Positions 25,832-36,049 of a DNA stretch of 64,000 bases are shown piece after piece. Position 1 is the stretch's first letter. Each line of letters begins with the position of its first letter. This DNA is from Sorlinia euscelidii (GTDB taxonomy: Bacteria; Pseudomonadota; Alphaproteobacteria; Acetobacterales; Acetobacteraceae), in NCBI RefSeq assembly GCF_036452155.1, contig NZ_JAWJZY010000001.1; one strand, 5' to 3'. The notes beneath the pieces are model-generated. The model was not told where the DNA came from. It ran no database searches and worked only from the letters and a program-made list of their open reading frames with translations. Position numbers and translations under genes: made by a program.

Positions 25832-27238
25832 ATGACCGTTCGCACTCGATTTGCCCCTTCTCCGACGGGATTGCTGCATATTGGCAATGCTCGCGCGGCC
25901 CTTTTCAATTATCTTTTCGCCCGTCACCATAAAGGTGAATTCCTCCTCCGTATCGAGGATACGGACCGGGAACGTTCCACGCAGAAAGCGGTCGATGTCA
26001 TTCTGGACGGACTGGACTGGCTGGGCCTCACGCCGGATGCAGCGCCAGTTTATCAATCCGCACGTCAGCAGCGTCATACAGAAGTCGCGCAGGAATTACT
26101 GGCGCAGGGCCTCGCCTATAAATGTTTTTGCACCGCGGATGAGCTGAAAATTATGCGGGAGCAGGCAGTCGCGCAGGGCCTTCCGCCCCGATATAACGGC
26201 TTCTGGCGTGATCGGGACCCCTCCGAAGCCCCATCGGGCGCGCCTTTTTCCGTGCGGCTCAAAGCACCGAAAGAGGGTGAAACCGTTATTGAGGATCTTG
26301 TTCAGGGTGCGGTGCGTGTCGCCAATACGGAGATGGATGACCTCATCATCCTGCGCTCCGACGGCTCGCCTACATATCTGCACGCCGTCGTCTGCGATGA
26401 TCATGATATGGAAATCACCCATGTCATGCGCGGTGATGACCATCTGACAAACACATTTCGTCAGGCCATGATTTACCGCGCCATGGGTTGGGCGCTCCCG
26501 CAATTTGCGCATCTTCCCCTGATTCACGGGCCGGATGGTGCAAAATTATCCAAAAGGCACGGTGCGCAATCGGTCGTCGATTTCCGCGAAGCTGGCTACT
26601 TGCCGGAAGCTCTGTGCAATTATCTCCTTCGCCTCGGATGGGGCCACGGGGATGCGGAGATCCTTTCAAGGGATGAGCAGATCGCCCTCTTTGACCTTGA
26701 CGGCGTCGGACGCGCGCCCTCCCGGATGGATTACACCAAACTTGCTCATCTCAATGGCGTCTATCTTAGAGAAGCTGATCCCGCGCGATTGACGGAGGAT
26801 GTCGTCGCGCGCCTTGCTGACAGGAGTGACGTTGTTACTGATGACCTTTTCCGAGAGCGCGTGTTGAAGCTCATGCCCGGTTTACAGGCACGCGCCAAAC
26901 TCCTGACAGACCTTGCTGAGAGCGCGGCCTTCCTTGGTAAAAAGCCCCCTCTGACCTTTGATGCCAAGGCGGAGAAACTTCTTGACGCGCCGACGCAGGC
27001 CGTTTTGCGCCGTATTGCTGACAAGCTCGCACAGCTTTCCCCTTTTGACGCCCCCTCGATCGATGCGGCCCTCCGCGCCTTCGCGGATGAGGCGGGCCTC
27101 AAACTCGGCCAGGTCGCGCAACCTCTGCGCGCGGCGATGACCGGGACTTTAGTGTCGCCGGGCATTGACGCGACATTGGCGGCGCTCGGGCGCGACGATG
27201 TGCTGGCACGGATCGGAGCCGCGACGGGCCATGGCTGA
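25832..27238 (+). CDS. gltX: Glutamate-tRNA ligase
   Basis: Class I aminoacyl-tRNA synthetase that charges tRNA-Glu (in many alphaproteobacteria also tRNA-Gln as a first step). The start MTVRTRFAPSPTG is the family N-terminus, with the HIGH-type motif LLHIGNARAAL and the KMSKS-type motif AKLSKRHG. The length is 468 residues. The anticodon-binding C-terminal domain ends LGRDDVLARIGAATGHG. The last codons overlap the pyrB start by eight bases, so pyrB translation is coupled. A Cys/Asp region around residue 100 (YKCFCTADEL) is typical of the enzyme. Confidence 0.96.
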   Translation: MTVRTRFAPSPTGLLHIGNARAALFNYLFARHHKGEFLLRIEDTDRERSTQKAVDVILDGLDWLGLTPDAAPVYQSARQQRHTEVAQELLAQGLAYKCFCTADELKIMREQAVAQGLPPRYNGFWRDRDPSEAPSGAPFSVRLKAPKEGETVIEDLVQGAVRVANTEMDDLIILRSDGSPTYLHAVVCDDHDMEITHVMRGDDHLTNTFRQAMIYRAMGWALPQFAHLPLIHGPDGAKLSKRHGAQSVVDFREAGYLPEALCNYLLRLGWGHGDAEILSRDEQIALFDLDGVGRAPSRMDYTKLAHLNGVYLREADPARLTEDVVARLADRSDVVTDDLFRERVLKLMPGLQARAKLLTDLAESAAFLGKKPPLTFDAKAEKLLDAPTQAVLRRIADKLAQLSPFDAPSIDAALRAFADEAGLKLGQVAQPLRAAMTGTLVSPGIDATLAALGRDDVLARIGAATGHG

Positions 27239-28169
27239 GCTTTCCTCACGGCGTCATCTTCTGGGGATTGAAGGCATGTCCAGAAAGGACATCCTTCCCT
27301 ATCTCGACCTCGCTGAAAATTACGTTCTGCTCAGCCGGTCGCGTTCATCGCCGCGTGAGGCCCTGAGAGGGCGCACTGTCGTCAATCTGTTCTTCGAGGA
27401 CAGTACGCGCACCCGCACCAGTTTTGAGTTGGCGGGCAAGCGTCTGGGGGCGGATGTCATCAATATGACGGTCGCCACATCATCCGTTAACAAGGGTGAG
27501 ACGTTGCTCGACACGGCCGCGACGCTGAATGCCATGCGTTGTGACCTGCTGGTTGTCCGTCACGCGCAGTCGGGCGCGCCCGCCTTGCTGGCGCAGAAAG
27601 TGGCGGCGCATGTCGTCAATGCCGGGGACGGTATGCACGAGCACCCGACTCAGGCGCTGCTGGATGCGCTGACAATCAAACGCCACCTTAACAGGCTTGA
27701 CGGCCTGACGGTCGCGATCTGCGGCGATGTCGGCCATAGCCGTGTGGCGCGCTCCAACATCCATCTCCTGACCGCCATGGGCAGCCGGATCCGCCTCGTC
27801 GGCCCACCCACCCTCGTCCCCTCCGTCATGGAGGAATTGGGCAACGTTACGGTTATTCATGACATGGATGAGGGCATCCGGGATGCTGATATCGTCATGA
27901 TGCTGCGCATGCAGAAAGAGCGCATGGAATCCGGACTTGTGCCCAGTATGCGTGAATATTTCCGCTTTTACGGGCTGGACCGTCGGCGTCTGCGGCTCGC
28001 GAAGAAAAATGCCCTCGTTATGCATCCCGGTCCGATGAATCGCGGTGTTGAAATCGCCTCAGATGTCGCGGACTCCGCGCAAAGCGTCATTCAGGAGCAG
28101 GTTGAAATGGGTGTCGCCATTCGTATGGCGGTGCTTGATTACCTCGCACGTTCGGAGCATACGCCGTGA
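27231..28169 (+). CDS. pyrB: Aspartate carbamoyltransferase catalytic subunit
   Basis: It condenses carbamoyl phosphate and aspartate in pyrimidine synthesis. It has 312 residues. The carbamoyl-phosphate loop FEDSTRTRTSFE, the HPTQALLD strand and the C-terminal HPGPMNRGVEI block are intact. The ATG at 27231 overlaps the gltX stop; the longer frame upstream reads inside gltX. pyrC follows with a four-base overlap (28166-28169), so pyrB and the dihydroorotase-like protein are made together. No pyrI regulatory gene is present, which fits the class of ATCases that assemble with a dihydroorotase-like partner. Confidence 0.96.
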   Translation: MAELSSRRHLLGIEGMSRKDILPYLDLAENYVLLSRSRSSPREALRGRTVVNLFFEDSTRTRTSFELAGKRLGADVINMTVATSSVNKGETLLDTAATLNAMRCDLLVVRHAQSGAPALLAQKVAAHVVNAGDGMHEHPTQALLDALTIKRHLNRLDGLTVAICGDVGHSRVARSNIHLLTAMGSRIRLVGPPTLVPSVMEELGNVTVIHDMDEGIRDADIVMMLRMQKERMESGLVPSMREYFRFYGLDRRRLRLAKKNALVMHPGPMNRGVEIASDVADSAQSVIQEQVEMGVAIRMAVLDYLARSEHTP

Positions 28170-29452
28170 ATACGCTTATCTTCGAGAATGTCACCATCCT
28201 TGACCCGGAGGCGAAGAAGCCCGCGCCGGGACGCCTCGTCGTTAAGGATGGCTTGATCGCCGGGTTCCTTCCACCCGGGGCGGAAGGCATGCCGGGAGAC
28301 GCCGTGCGCATTGACGGCGGCGGCGCGGCTTTATGCCCCGGCCTGATCGACCTGCGCGCGTCAACAGGTGAGCCGGGGGCGGAATATCGTGAGACCTTTA
28401 CCGCCAGTCTGGATGCGGCGGCGGCAGGCGGTGTCACAACGATGGCCCTGCTGCCCAATACGCGCCCCGCGATTGATGAGCCCGCCCTCGTACGGCTGCT
28501 AAAAGCATGGGGTGATGAGGATGGCCGCGTCACCATCCTGCCTTACGGCGCTTTAACGCATGGATGCCTGGGCCAGGACATGGCGGAACTCGGCCTTCTG
28601 TCAGAGGCGGGCGCTATTGCCTTCACAGATGGCCCCCATGCTATCGCTGATACGAAACGCATGCGCCAGTGCCTTGCTTATGCAAAGGGCATTGACGCGC
28701 TGGTTATGCAACATCCTGAAGACCCGTCCCTCGCGCGGGGCGGCTGCGCCACGGCCAGTGAGCGCGCCACCCGTCTGGGCCTGCCGCAGATCCCACCCGC
28801 AGCGGAGGCGATCCTGATGGCGCGGGATATACGTCTGGCGGAAATGACCGGGGCACGCCTGCATTTTGCGCATGTTTCCACCGCAGAGGGGCTTGAACTG
28901 ATACGCGGTGCCCGCAAACGCGGCCTGCCGATCACCTGCGATGCGGCGCCGCCTTATTTTTATCTGGATGAGCGAGAGATCGAAGGCTTCCGCACTTATG
29001 CGAAACTCTCACCCCCCTTGCGAGAGACGTCAGACCGGGATGCGGTGCGCGCCGCTTTGGCAGACGGCACAATCGACGCCATTGCCTCCGACCATACGCC
29101 GTGCGATGCGGATGATAAACGCCTGCCTTTCGCACAGGCGCGCGCGGGCGGCACGGGTCTCGTCACTTTACTGCCGATCACTTTGTCCGAGGTTGCTGCC
29201 GGTCGGCTTGATCTGCTCCAGGCCGTTCGACTGCTGACATCATCTCCGGCCCGCCTTCTGGGTGTGGCAGGTGGCACACTCCGTAAAGGCCGCCCCGCGG
29301 ATCTTTGCCTGTTTGACCCCAAGGCACGCTGGACAATCAGAGCGGGCGCACTGGCTGGCGGCGCGCAGAACACGCCTTTCGATGGACGTGACGTCACCGG
29401 CAAGGTCATCGGCACCTGGAAGAACGGACGCCGCACCTTTGGAGAGGCCTAG
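28166..29452 (+). CDS. pyrC: Dihydroorotase (class I PyrC), HxH metal motif altered
   Basis: Amidohydrolase-fold protein, 428 residues, encoded in overlap with pyrB. Most expected metal-site residues can be seen: AFTDG (Asp), MQHPED (His), FAHVST (His) and ASDHTP (Asp). However, the first motif, normally DxHxHxREPG, reads DLRASTGEPG, so both His of the HxH pair are absent. Such partners are known in several proteobacteria as ATCase-associated dihydroorotase-like proteins, some of which are inactive and only stabilise PyrB. It may therefore be structural, with a second active PyrC elsewhere in the genome. That is inference. Confidence 0.85.
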   Translation: MNTLIFENVTILDPEAKKPAPGRLVVKDGLIAGFLPPGAEGMPGDAVRIDGGGAALCPGLIDLRASTGEPGAEYRETFTASLDAAAAGGVTTMALLPNTRPAIDEPALVRLLKAWGDEDGRVTILPYGALTHGCLGQDMAELGLLSEAGAIAFTDGPHAIADTKRMRQCLAYAKGIDALVMQHPEDPSLARGGCATASERATRLGLPQIPPAAEAILMARDIRLAEMTGARLHFAHVSTAEGLELIRGARKRGLPITCDAAPPYFYLDEREIEGFRTYAKLSPPLRETSDRDAVRAALADGTIDAIASDHTPCDADDKRLPFAQARAGGTGLVTLLPITLSEVAAGRLDLLQAVRLLTSSPARLLGVAGGTLRKGRPADLCLFDPKARWTIRAGALAGGAQNTPFDGRDVTGKVIGTWKNGRRTFGEA

Positions 29453-29455
29453 GCC

Positions 29456-30097
29456 ATGACACGCGACCTTCTCCTTTCTGCCACCATCGTGCTGAGTTAC
29501 CTCTGCGGCAGCATTCCCTTTGGGCTGATCCTGACGCGCATGGGCGGGGAAGGCGATATCAGGCAGATAGGCTCAGGGAATATCGGCGCCACCAACGTCT
29601 TGCGCACGGGCCGGAAAGGGCTTGCCGCCCTCACCTTGCTGCTCGATGGAATAAAAGGTGCCGTGCCTCTTCTCATTCTTCGCGGACTCGATTTTTCCCC
29701 ACTTCAACTTGGCCTTGCCTGTGCTTCTGTGGCTGTCGTGGTGGGACATTGCTTCCCGCTCTGGCTTCGGTTCAGAGGGGGGAAAGGCGTCGCAACCGGT
29801 TTGGGCGCGCTGATCGCCCTATGTTGGCCCGTCGGCTGCATATGCTGCCTCGTCTGGCTTGCGGTCGCGCGGCTTTCTCATATTTCCTCAGCCGGGGCAC
29901 TTGCGGCATTCGCGGCTTCCGTGATTCTGATCGCACCGCTCAGCATGCAGCCACTGCATTCCCCATTGCCCCTCGCCACGTTCATTATCGCGCTGATTGT
30001 CGTGATAAGACATGCCGGAAACATTCAACGGCTGGTGGCGGGGACGGAAAAACCAATCGATATTGATGCACCACCGCAAGATAAGATAAAGATCTGA
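29456..30097 (+). CDS. plsY: Glycerol-3-phosphate acyltransferase (acyl-phosphate)
   Basis: Inner-membrane enzyme that makes lysophosphatidate from acyl-phosphate and glycerol 3-phosphate. It has 213 residues with five helices. All three motifs are present: the N-terminal SIPFGLILTR, the SGNIGATNVLR loop, and HCFPLWLRFRGGKGVATGLG (split by a short step). The GNIGATN and GGKGVAT glycines bind the acyl-phosphate. It follows pyrC closely (three bases), so it shares the gltX-pyrB-pyrC transcript, and dprA follows after 49 bases. Confidence 0.96.
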   Translation: MTRDLLLSATIVLSYLCGSIPFGLILTRMGGEGDIRQIGSGNIGATNVLRTGRKGLAALTLLLDGIKGAVPLLILRGLDFSPLQLGLACASVAVVVGHCFPLWLRFRGGKGVATGLGALIALCWPVGCICCLVWLAVARLSHISSAGALAAFAASVILIAPLSMQPLHSPLPLATFIIALIVVIRHAGNIQRLVAGTEKPIDIDAPPQDKIKI

Positions 30098-30146
30098 ACA
30101 TCTCTTAACGGATATTGCCGACCGAGCGCGTCGGTTGCGTGGGCTC

Positions 30147-31283
30147 ATGTCAAAGACAATTACGCCACGAGAAACGATTGCACGTCTGCGCTTGACCCGA
30201 TGTGCCGGGATCGGGCCTGTAACCTTTCGCCGCCTGCTTGATGAATATGCAGATGCCGCAACCGCGATTGAGGCGCTGCCTGAGCGTTTGCGCCAGGCCG
30301 GGCATCGCGCCCTGGCCATGCCGCTGGAGAGCGAGATTGAAGCGGAGTGGATCAGGACAGAGAAATACGGGGGGCGCATCCTGTTTTTTGATGATCCTCA
30401 TTATCCCCTGTTAATGAAAAACGTGCCCGACGCGCCGTCCGCCGTGACGGTCCTGGGCGATGTCGCGCGTCTATCTCAGAAATCCGTCGCGATTGTAGGG
30501 GCGCGGAACGCCTCGGCAGCCGGGCTTCGCATGGCGGAGTCTCTGGCGGCGGGGCTCGCTGAAGCCGGCATTGTCGTGGTCTCCGGTCTGGCCCTGGGGA
30601 TTGATCGCGCCGCCCATATGGCGGCTCTATATCCAGGCTGCACGGTGGCCGCGCTGGCTGGCGGGATCGATACAATCTACCCGCCTGAGAACAAGGCGCT
30701 GCGGGATGACATCGCGGCACGCGGTTGCCTGGTGACGGAAGCACCTCTGGGCACTGTGCCGCAGGGACGGCACTTTCCACGGCGCAACCGCTTGATTGCG
30801 GGCATGTCACAAGGCGTTGTCGTCGTGGAAGGCGGGCTGCGCTCCGGAACATTGATCACGGCGAAAATGGCGCTTGATTATGGCCGCGATATTTTCGCGG
30901 TGCCCGGCTCCCCGCTTGATCCGCGATCCCGCGGGGGTAATGACCTGATCCGACAAGGCGCCATTCTGACGGAAACGGTCGACGATATCTTAAGAAATCT
31001 CGCCGACACGGTTGACATAAGCCGCGCTCCGCCGCAAACAACGCGAAAAGCCTTTGATACAGCGCAGTTATCCCTGCTGGAGACGTCACAGCAACCGGAT
31101 AATGACCCGCGACGTCGCATTGCATCTTTACTTTCCAACACACCAATTTCCGTTGACGACCTCGTCGATAAAAGTCAATGCTCCGTTTCGGTCGTGTCAT
31201 CTGTTCTTTCGGCGCTGGAACTCGATGGCGAAGCGACATTTTTACCGGATGGTCAGATCGTGATGCTGCAGCCGGAAGTTTAA
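30147..31283 (+). CDS. dprA: DNA-processing protein DprA
   Basis: It loads RecA onto incoming single-stranded DNA during transformation. It has 378 residues from the ATG at 30147. The Rossmann core has GARNASAAGLRMAE, VVSGLALGIDRAAH and the VFAVPGSPLDPRSRGGNDLIRQGA run (here split as AVPGSPLDPRS and GGNDLIRQGA). The C-terminal winged helix is DlegA-like (LLSNTPISVDDLVDKSQ). dprA-topA order is common. Together with comEC, it is the only other competence gene in the window. Confidence 0.95.
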   Translation: MSKTITPRETIARLRLTRCAGIGPVTFRRLLDEYADAATAIEALPERLRQAGHRALAMPLESEIEAEWIRTEKYGGRILFFDDPHYPLLMKNVPDAPSAVTVLGDVARLSQKSVAIVGARNASAAGLRMAESLAAGLAEAGIVVVSGLALGIDRAAHMAALYPGCTVAALAGGIDTIYPPENKALRDDIAARGCLVTEAPLGTVPQGRHFPRRNRLIAGMSQGVVVVEGGLRSGTLITAKMALDYGRDIFAVPGSPLDPRSRGGNDLIRQGAILTETVDDILRNLADTVDISRAPPQTTRKAFDTAQLSLLETSQQPDNDPRRRIASLLSNTPISVDDLVDKSQCSVSVVSSVLSALELDGEATFLPDGQIVMLQPEV

Positions 31284-31312
31284 AGCAAGCGCCGTTCGAA
31301 ACGGGAGACAAA

Positions 31313-33975
31313 ATGACGGACGTAGTCGTGGTAGAAAGCCCGGCCAAGGCGAAAACGATCAATAAATATCTCGGCGGTGGCTACACGGTGCTGGCGTCTT
31401 TCGGGCATGTGCGTGATCTGCCGCCGAAAGATGGAAGCGTCCGGCCGGATGAGAATTTCGCAATGGATTGGGCAACGGATGACCGCGGCGCCAAACATAT
31501 GGGCGATATTGCGCGCGCCCTGAAATCCGCCAAGTCGCTCTATCTCGCCACGGACCCTGATCGTGAGGGTGAAGCCATTTCCTGGCATGTCCAGTCTGTG
31601 CTCGCGGAACGCAACCTGCTTAAAAACATCAGCGTGCAACGCGTCACCTTTAATGAAATCACCAAATCGGCGGTGCAGCGGGCCATGGCCAATCCCCGCG
31701 CCCTGGACCAGCCGCTGATTGACGCCTACCTCGCACGTCGCGCGCTGGATTACCTCGTCGGCTTTACGCTGTCCCCGGTTTTGTGGCGCAAACTCCCGGG
31801 AAGCCGCAGCGCCGGGCGCGTCCAATCTGTCGCCTTACGGCTGATCTGCGAGCGTGAAGCGGAGATCGAGGTCTTTAAAAAGCGGGAATATTGGAGTGTC
31901 AAAGGGCTTTTTGAAGAGAAGTCGGGACAGGAATTTCTTGCGCGACTGACCCATCTCCACGGCAAAAAGCTTGAACAATTTGACCTGGAAAATGCGGAGG
32001 CCGCCGAGGCGGCGCGCGCCCTTGTCGCGGCGGGTCAATTTTCCGTTTCGGATGTTGAACATAAAAAGATCCGCCGAAACCCATCACCGCCCTTCACCAC
32101 GTCAACTTTACAGCAGGAAGCCTCTCGCAAACTGGGGATGAGCGCCCAAGTCACCATGCGCACCGCTCAGCAGCTTTATGAAGGTGTGGATATTGGTGGT
32201 GAGCATGTCGGGCTTATCACTTATATGAGGACGGACGGCGTCCAGATGGCGGCTGAAGCCATCAGCGCCATCAGGAGCCATATTCTCGACAGTTTCGGGA
32301 AAGAATATCAGCCTGAAAAGCCGCGCGTTTATTCAAGCAAGGCGAAAAATGCGCAGGAAGCGCATGAAGCGATCCGCCCGACCGATGTGCGGCGTCGCCC
32401 GGAAGATGTAACGCGCCACCTCAATCACGATCAGTCCCGTCTTTACGAGCTCATTTACAAGCGCGCGGTCGCGGCCCAGATGTCCTCTGCCGAATTGGAT
32501 CAGGTTTCCGTCACATTGACCGACGGGCAAAACACTGTGACGATGCGGGCGACGGGGACAACCATCGCTTTTGATGGCTTCCTGCGACTATATCGCGAGG
32601 GTCGGGATGATATCGCGTCAGAGGATGATGAGAACCGGCTTCTCCCCCCATGACGAAGGGCGACCCGGTCCAGACGAAGGACGCCCAGGCGGAGCAGCAT
32701 TTCACGCAACCGCCGCCCCGATACTCTGAAGCCAGTCTCGTCAAGAAGATGGAGGAGATCGGGATTGGTCGTCCCTCAACCTACGCCTCCATCCTTTCCG
32801 TTCTGCGGGATCGCAGCTATGTGCGGCTTGATAGTCGGCGATTTGTTCCGGAGGATCGCGGAAGGCTGGTGACGGCATTTCTGACATCGTTTTTTGAGAC
32901 TTATGTTGATACGGACTTCACCGCCAGGCTGGAGGAGCAGCTCGACGATATTTCGGATGGTCGGGCGGACTGGCACGACGTCATGCGCGCCTTCTGGAAA
33001 AATTTTTCCCATGCTGTGGATCAGACCAAAGATCTCAAAATCTCCGACGTGATTGATGCGCTGGATGAAGATCTCGGCGCATACTTCTTTCCCCTTCGGG
33101 AGGATGGGGGGGACCCACGGCAATGCACGGCCTGCGGGTCGGGACGTCTCGGGTTGAGGCTCGGGAAATTCGGGGCCTTTATCGGTTGCTCCAATTACCC
33201 GACCTGTCAGTTCACGCGTCGCCTCATCGCGGATGATGGCGCGGAGGCACCAAGCCTGAAAGAAGGTATCCGCCATGTGGGCATGGATGCCGAGACGGGG
33301 GAAGAGCTGACGATCAGGCGCGGCCCTTACGGGCTTTACGTCCAGAGAGGGGAAGCGGACCCTGCGGATAAAAAGAAAAAACCCAAGCGCGTTGCCCTGC
33401 CAAAAAATGTCGATGCCGAGACGCTGAGCCTCGAGCAGGCCCAGGGCTATATCTCCCTGCCCCGCAAAATAGGCCCCCACCCGGAATCCGGCGAGATGAT
33501 GGAGGCGGGTCTCGGACGTTTCGGCCCCTTCATCAAGATGGGCGGCATTTATGCCACGCTTGGTAAAGACGATGACGTTCTGACGGTCGGCGCCAATCGT
33601 GCCGTGGATTGCCTGGCACAGAAACTGGCCAGCATTCGCAACCTCGGCAAACACCCCAAAGATGAAGAAAGCGTGATGGTCCGCAAGGGTCGGTTCGGGC
33701 CTTATGTGCAGCACGGGCAAATCATTGCCACCCTGCCGCGCGGCAGTGACATGGATGACGTCACGCTTGATGAGGCTGTGACCCTCCTGGCTGAAAAAGG
33801 AAAACCCTTGAAGGCCCCGGTGAAGAAGGGCGTCAAGAAAGCGGCGTCCAGCGCTAAAAAGCCGGTCACAGATAAAAAAGCGACAGCCAAAACCCCGAAA
33901 AAGGCGGCAGCCAGCGCGGCGCCACGGAAGCGCAAGGCGGCCAAAGCCAAGCAGAAGGGGCCTGACGCTTCATGA
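31313..33975 (+). CDS. topA: DNA topoisomerase I, frameshifted in the middle
   Basis: Type IA topoisomerase that relaxes negative supercoils. The N-terminal TOPRIM (VVVESPAKAKTINKYLG), the acidic TDPDREGEAISWH and the catalytic Tyr in ITYMRTDG are in the first frame. The C-terminal part has a zinc-ribbon-like CTACGSGRLG and CSNYPTC, plus a Lys/Ala-rich tail. The frame breaks at the C6 run at 32644-32649 (stop at 32653). One extra C continues as LLPPMTKGDPVQ, which is how the family reads. The restored length is 887 residues. TopA is essential, so the break is presumably a sequence error. The upstream frame opens at 31178 inside dprA, but the ATG at 31313 is the family start. Confidence 0.95.
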
Positions 33976-34061
33976 TGCGCCGCCATGGCCCGAACGTTTT
34001 TGAAGAGCGCATGGCAAGCCGCATTTGCATTGCACGAAAAAATTTTTACACTGTATAGTGT

Positions 34062-35690
34062 TTGGCTGTATTTCGGTCTGCAAGGTCCTCTGCCCTGAAA
34101 CCCTTCAAAGCATCCTTTGCACAAAATGCACGGCCTTTATGCAGTGCTCTTTTCTGTGCATGGCTTGTCTTGACGCCGATCCAGGTCAGGGCGGATGAGG
34201 TTGTTACCCTCAATCAGAGCCTCGTTGCCAGTGTCATCGAATCCGCCCTCCGCTTCATCCATCCCCGCACGCTTGAACCACAGGATTTCAAGACCTTCTG
34301 TTTCTGGGGATTGGATGGCCTGACAGCCATTGATCCCTCCATTTCCCTCACCATGTCGCCCAGTGATGGCAGGACGGCGCAAACTGTCAGAATGGATATT
34401 GGTCAGAAGGAAATCGCCAGCTTTAATCCGCCCAATGGCGCGGATTTAGCGAGTTGCGTTCAATTTACCATCAAGGCGCTCAGTGTGGCCTGGGCGCACT
34501 CGAAGATTTTGCGCGCCGCCGGTCAGGAAGCGCTCATGCAGAGTTTCTTTGATGAGCTTTTCAACCATCTTGATCCTTATTCCCGTTATGTCGGCCCTGA
34601 CCCCGCCGCCGATGATCGACGGGAGCGGTCAGGGGATGAGGGCAATATCGGTGTGACATTGGGCCTGTCGCATGATGCGGTCATCATCTCCTCCATCAAT
34701 GCCAATGGTCCGGCCTGGTCCGCCGGGCTTGATGCGGGGACATATCTCCTCGCCGTCAACGGGCAACGCATAAAGGGCGATAATCTGGATGAGATCGCCG
34801 CCATGCTGCAAGGCCCTGCCGGGCGCGCCGTCAGGCTGACCCTGCGCAAACCCGGTGAAGCCGCGTTTGAGCAGGAAATCCGCCTTCAACAGGTCCCCCC
34901 ACAGACCGTATATATTGAGGTCAGAAATCGGGTGGCAATTTTCCGAATTACGGCGTTTTCCTCCGATACGGCGGAGGAGCTGAGCCAATATCTCGATCAG
35001 GCCCTGACGGAAGATAAGATCAGAGCCCTCGTACTGGACTTGCGGGGAGATCGCGGCGGCGTCCTTCAGCAGGCGGTCACAGCGGTCGCGCTGGTCCTGA
35101 ATCATGGCATTGCCGTGGTGACGAAGGGCCGCGACCCGCAAGCCAATCACATCTGGACCGTGCAGGGCGGCGATATGACGCAAAATCTGCCGATCGCCAT
35201 CCTCGTCGACGGGCGCACGGCCAGTGCGGCGGAAATCCTTGCCGCCGCACTGGCCGACCATCGGCGCGCCGTTGTGATTGGCAGCGCCACTTTAGGTAAA
35301 GGGTTGGTGCAGGCCGTCGGGCAGATGCCGAATAAGGGGGAAATCTTCGTGACGTGGAGCCGCGTACTCGCGCCGCTAGGTTGGCCCCTTCAGGGCGTGG
35401 GCATCATCCCCCAGATCTGTACCTCGCGCGGTAGCGCCTATTTGCAGGAGCAATTATCGGCTCTTCAGACCGGCCACCTGCTAAATGAAAGCCTCATCCG
35501 CGTTTCACGGGATTTACGCTACCCTGTCCCCGTGCCACGCATCCTCGAAATCCGGCGTCAATGCCCCGCAGCTTTGGGGACGGATGCTGATCTGGATGTT
35601 GCGAGATCCATTGTGACGCATCCCCTCCTTTATAAAGCAGCGTTGCGGGCGATACCCGATATTGACGCGCCGAATACTCAGCTTCCCTGA
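34062..35690 (+). CDS. S41 family C-terminal processing peptidase with PDZ domain
   Basis: Periplasmic serine protease of the CtpA type. An N-terminal hydrophobic export signal (CSALFCAWLVLTPIQVRA) precedes about 120 residues of N-terminal domain, a PDZ domain (VIISSINANGPAWSAGLDAG) and the catalytic domain with nucleophile Ser in RTASAAEIL and general base Lys in TLGKGLVQ. An in-frame TAG lies one codon upstream of the annotated TTG start at 34062, and no ribosome site precedes it, so the start is suspicious and another base error may hide the true start. The usual partner envC is not upstream; topA is. Confidence 0.85.
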   Translation: MAVFRSARSSALKPFKASFAQNARPLCSALFCAWLVLTPIQVRADEVVTLNQSLVASVIESALRFIHPRTLEPQDFKTFCFWGLDGLTAIDPSISLTMSPSDGRTAQTVRMDIGQKEIASFNPPNGADLASCVQFTIKALSVAWAHSKILRAAGQEALMQSFFDELFNHLDPYSRYVGPDPAADDRRERSGDEGNIGVTLGLSHDAVIISSINANGPAWSAGLDAGTYLLAVNGQRIKGDNLDEIAAMLQGPAGRAVRLTLRKPGEAAFEQEIRLQQVPPQTVYIEVRNRVAIFRITAFSSDTAEELSQYLDQALTEDKIRALVLDLRGDRGGVLQQAVTAVALVLNHGIAVVTKGRDPQANHIWTVQGGDMTQNLPIAILVDGRTASAAEILAAALADHRRAVVIGSATLGKGLVQAVGQMPNKGEIFVTWSRVLAPLGWPLQGVGIIPQICTSRGSAYLQEQLSALQTGHLLNESLIRVSRDLRYPVPVPRILEIRRQCPAALGTDADLDVARSIVTHPLLYKAALRAIPDIDAPNTQLP

Positions 35691-35698
35691 TAGATCAC

Positions 35699-36031
35699 AT
35701 GAGATTGAAAACAGAATTCTGGATTCGCGCCCTGATACGACAGCAGGCGCAGCGCGGCAATATCGCAACAATTGTCAAAAAAGGTGATATTGATGCTGGC
35801 ACGCCGTACATCATATTGATCGACAGAAACCGAAACATTGCGGTATTTAGGGAACGCGCACTCGCAGATGGTTGGGAGCGCCTGCCTATGGAGAGTCAGG
35901 GTGATCTTGACTCGTTCCTCATCCGTCAGGAGAAATATGATCCCGATCTCTGGATATTGGAGCTTGAAACCTCTGTCGTTTCTGACCCGATTGAAAAAGA
36001 GCTGACGACCCGGCATGGATCATCCGACTGA
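35699..36031 (+). CDS. DUF1491 family protein
   Basis: A 110-residue cytoplasmic protein of the alphaproteobacterial DUF1491 family, with the typical RLKTEFWIRALIR start, KKGDIDAGTPYIIL and RQEKYDPDLWILELE blocks. The family has no assigned function. It is eight bases downstream of the S41 protease, so it is in the same transcript; this pairing recurs in alphaproteobacteria. A strong terminator follows. Confidence 0.85.
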   Translation: MRLKTEFWIRALIRQQAQRGNIATIVKKGDIDAGTPYIILIDRNRNIAVFRERALADGWERLPMESQGDLDSFLIRQEKYDPDLWILELETSVVSDPIEKELTTRHGSSD

Positions 36032-36049
36032 CATATGGCGGGGGACAAG

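Noticed and set aside
4300..32650. Phase variation at G/C runs
   Set aside because: The affected genes include essential pgk and topA and there are too many sites for contingency loci; sequencing error is simpler.
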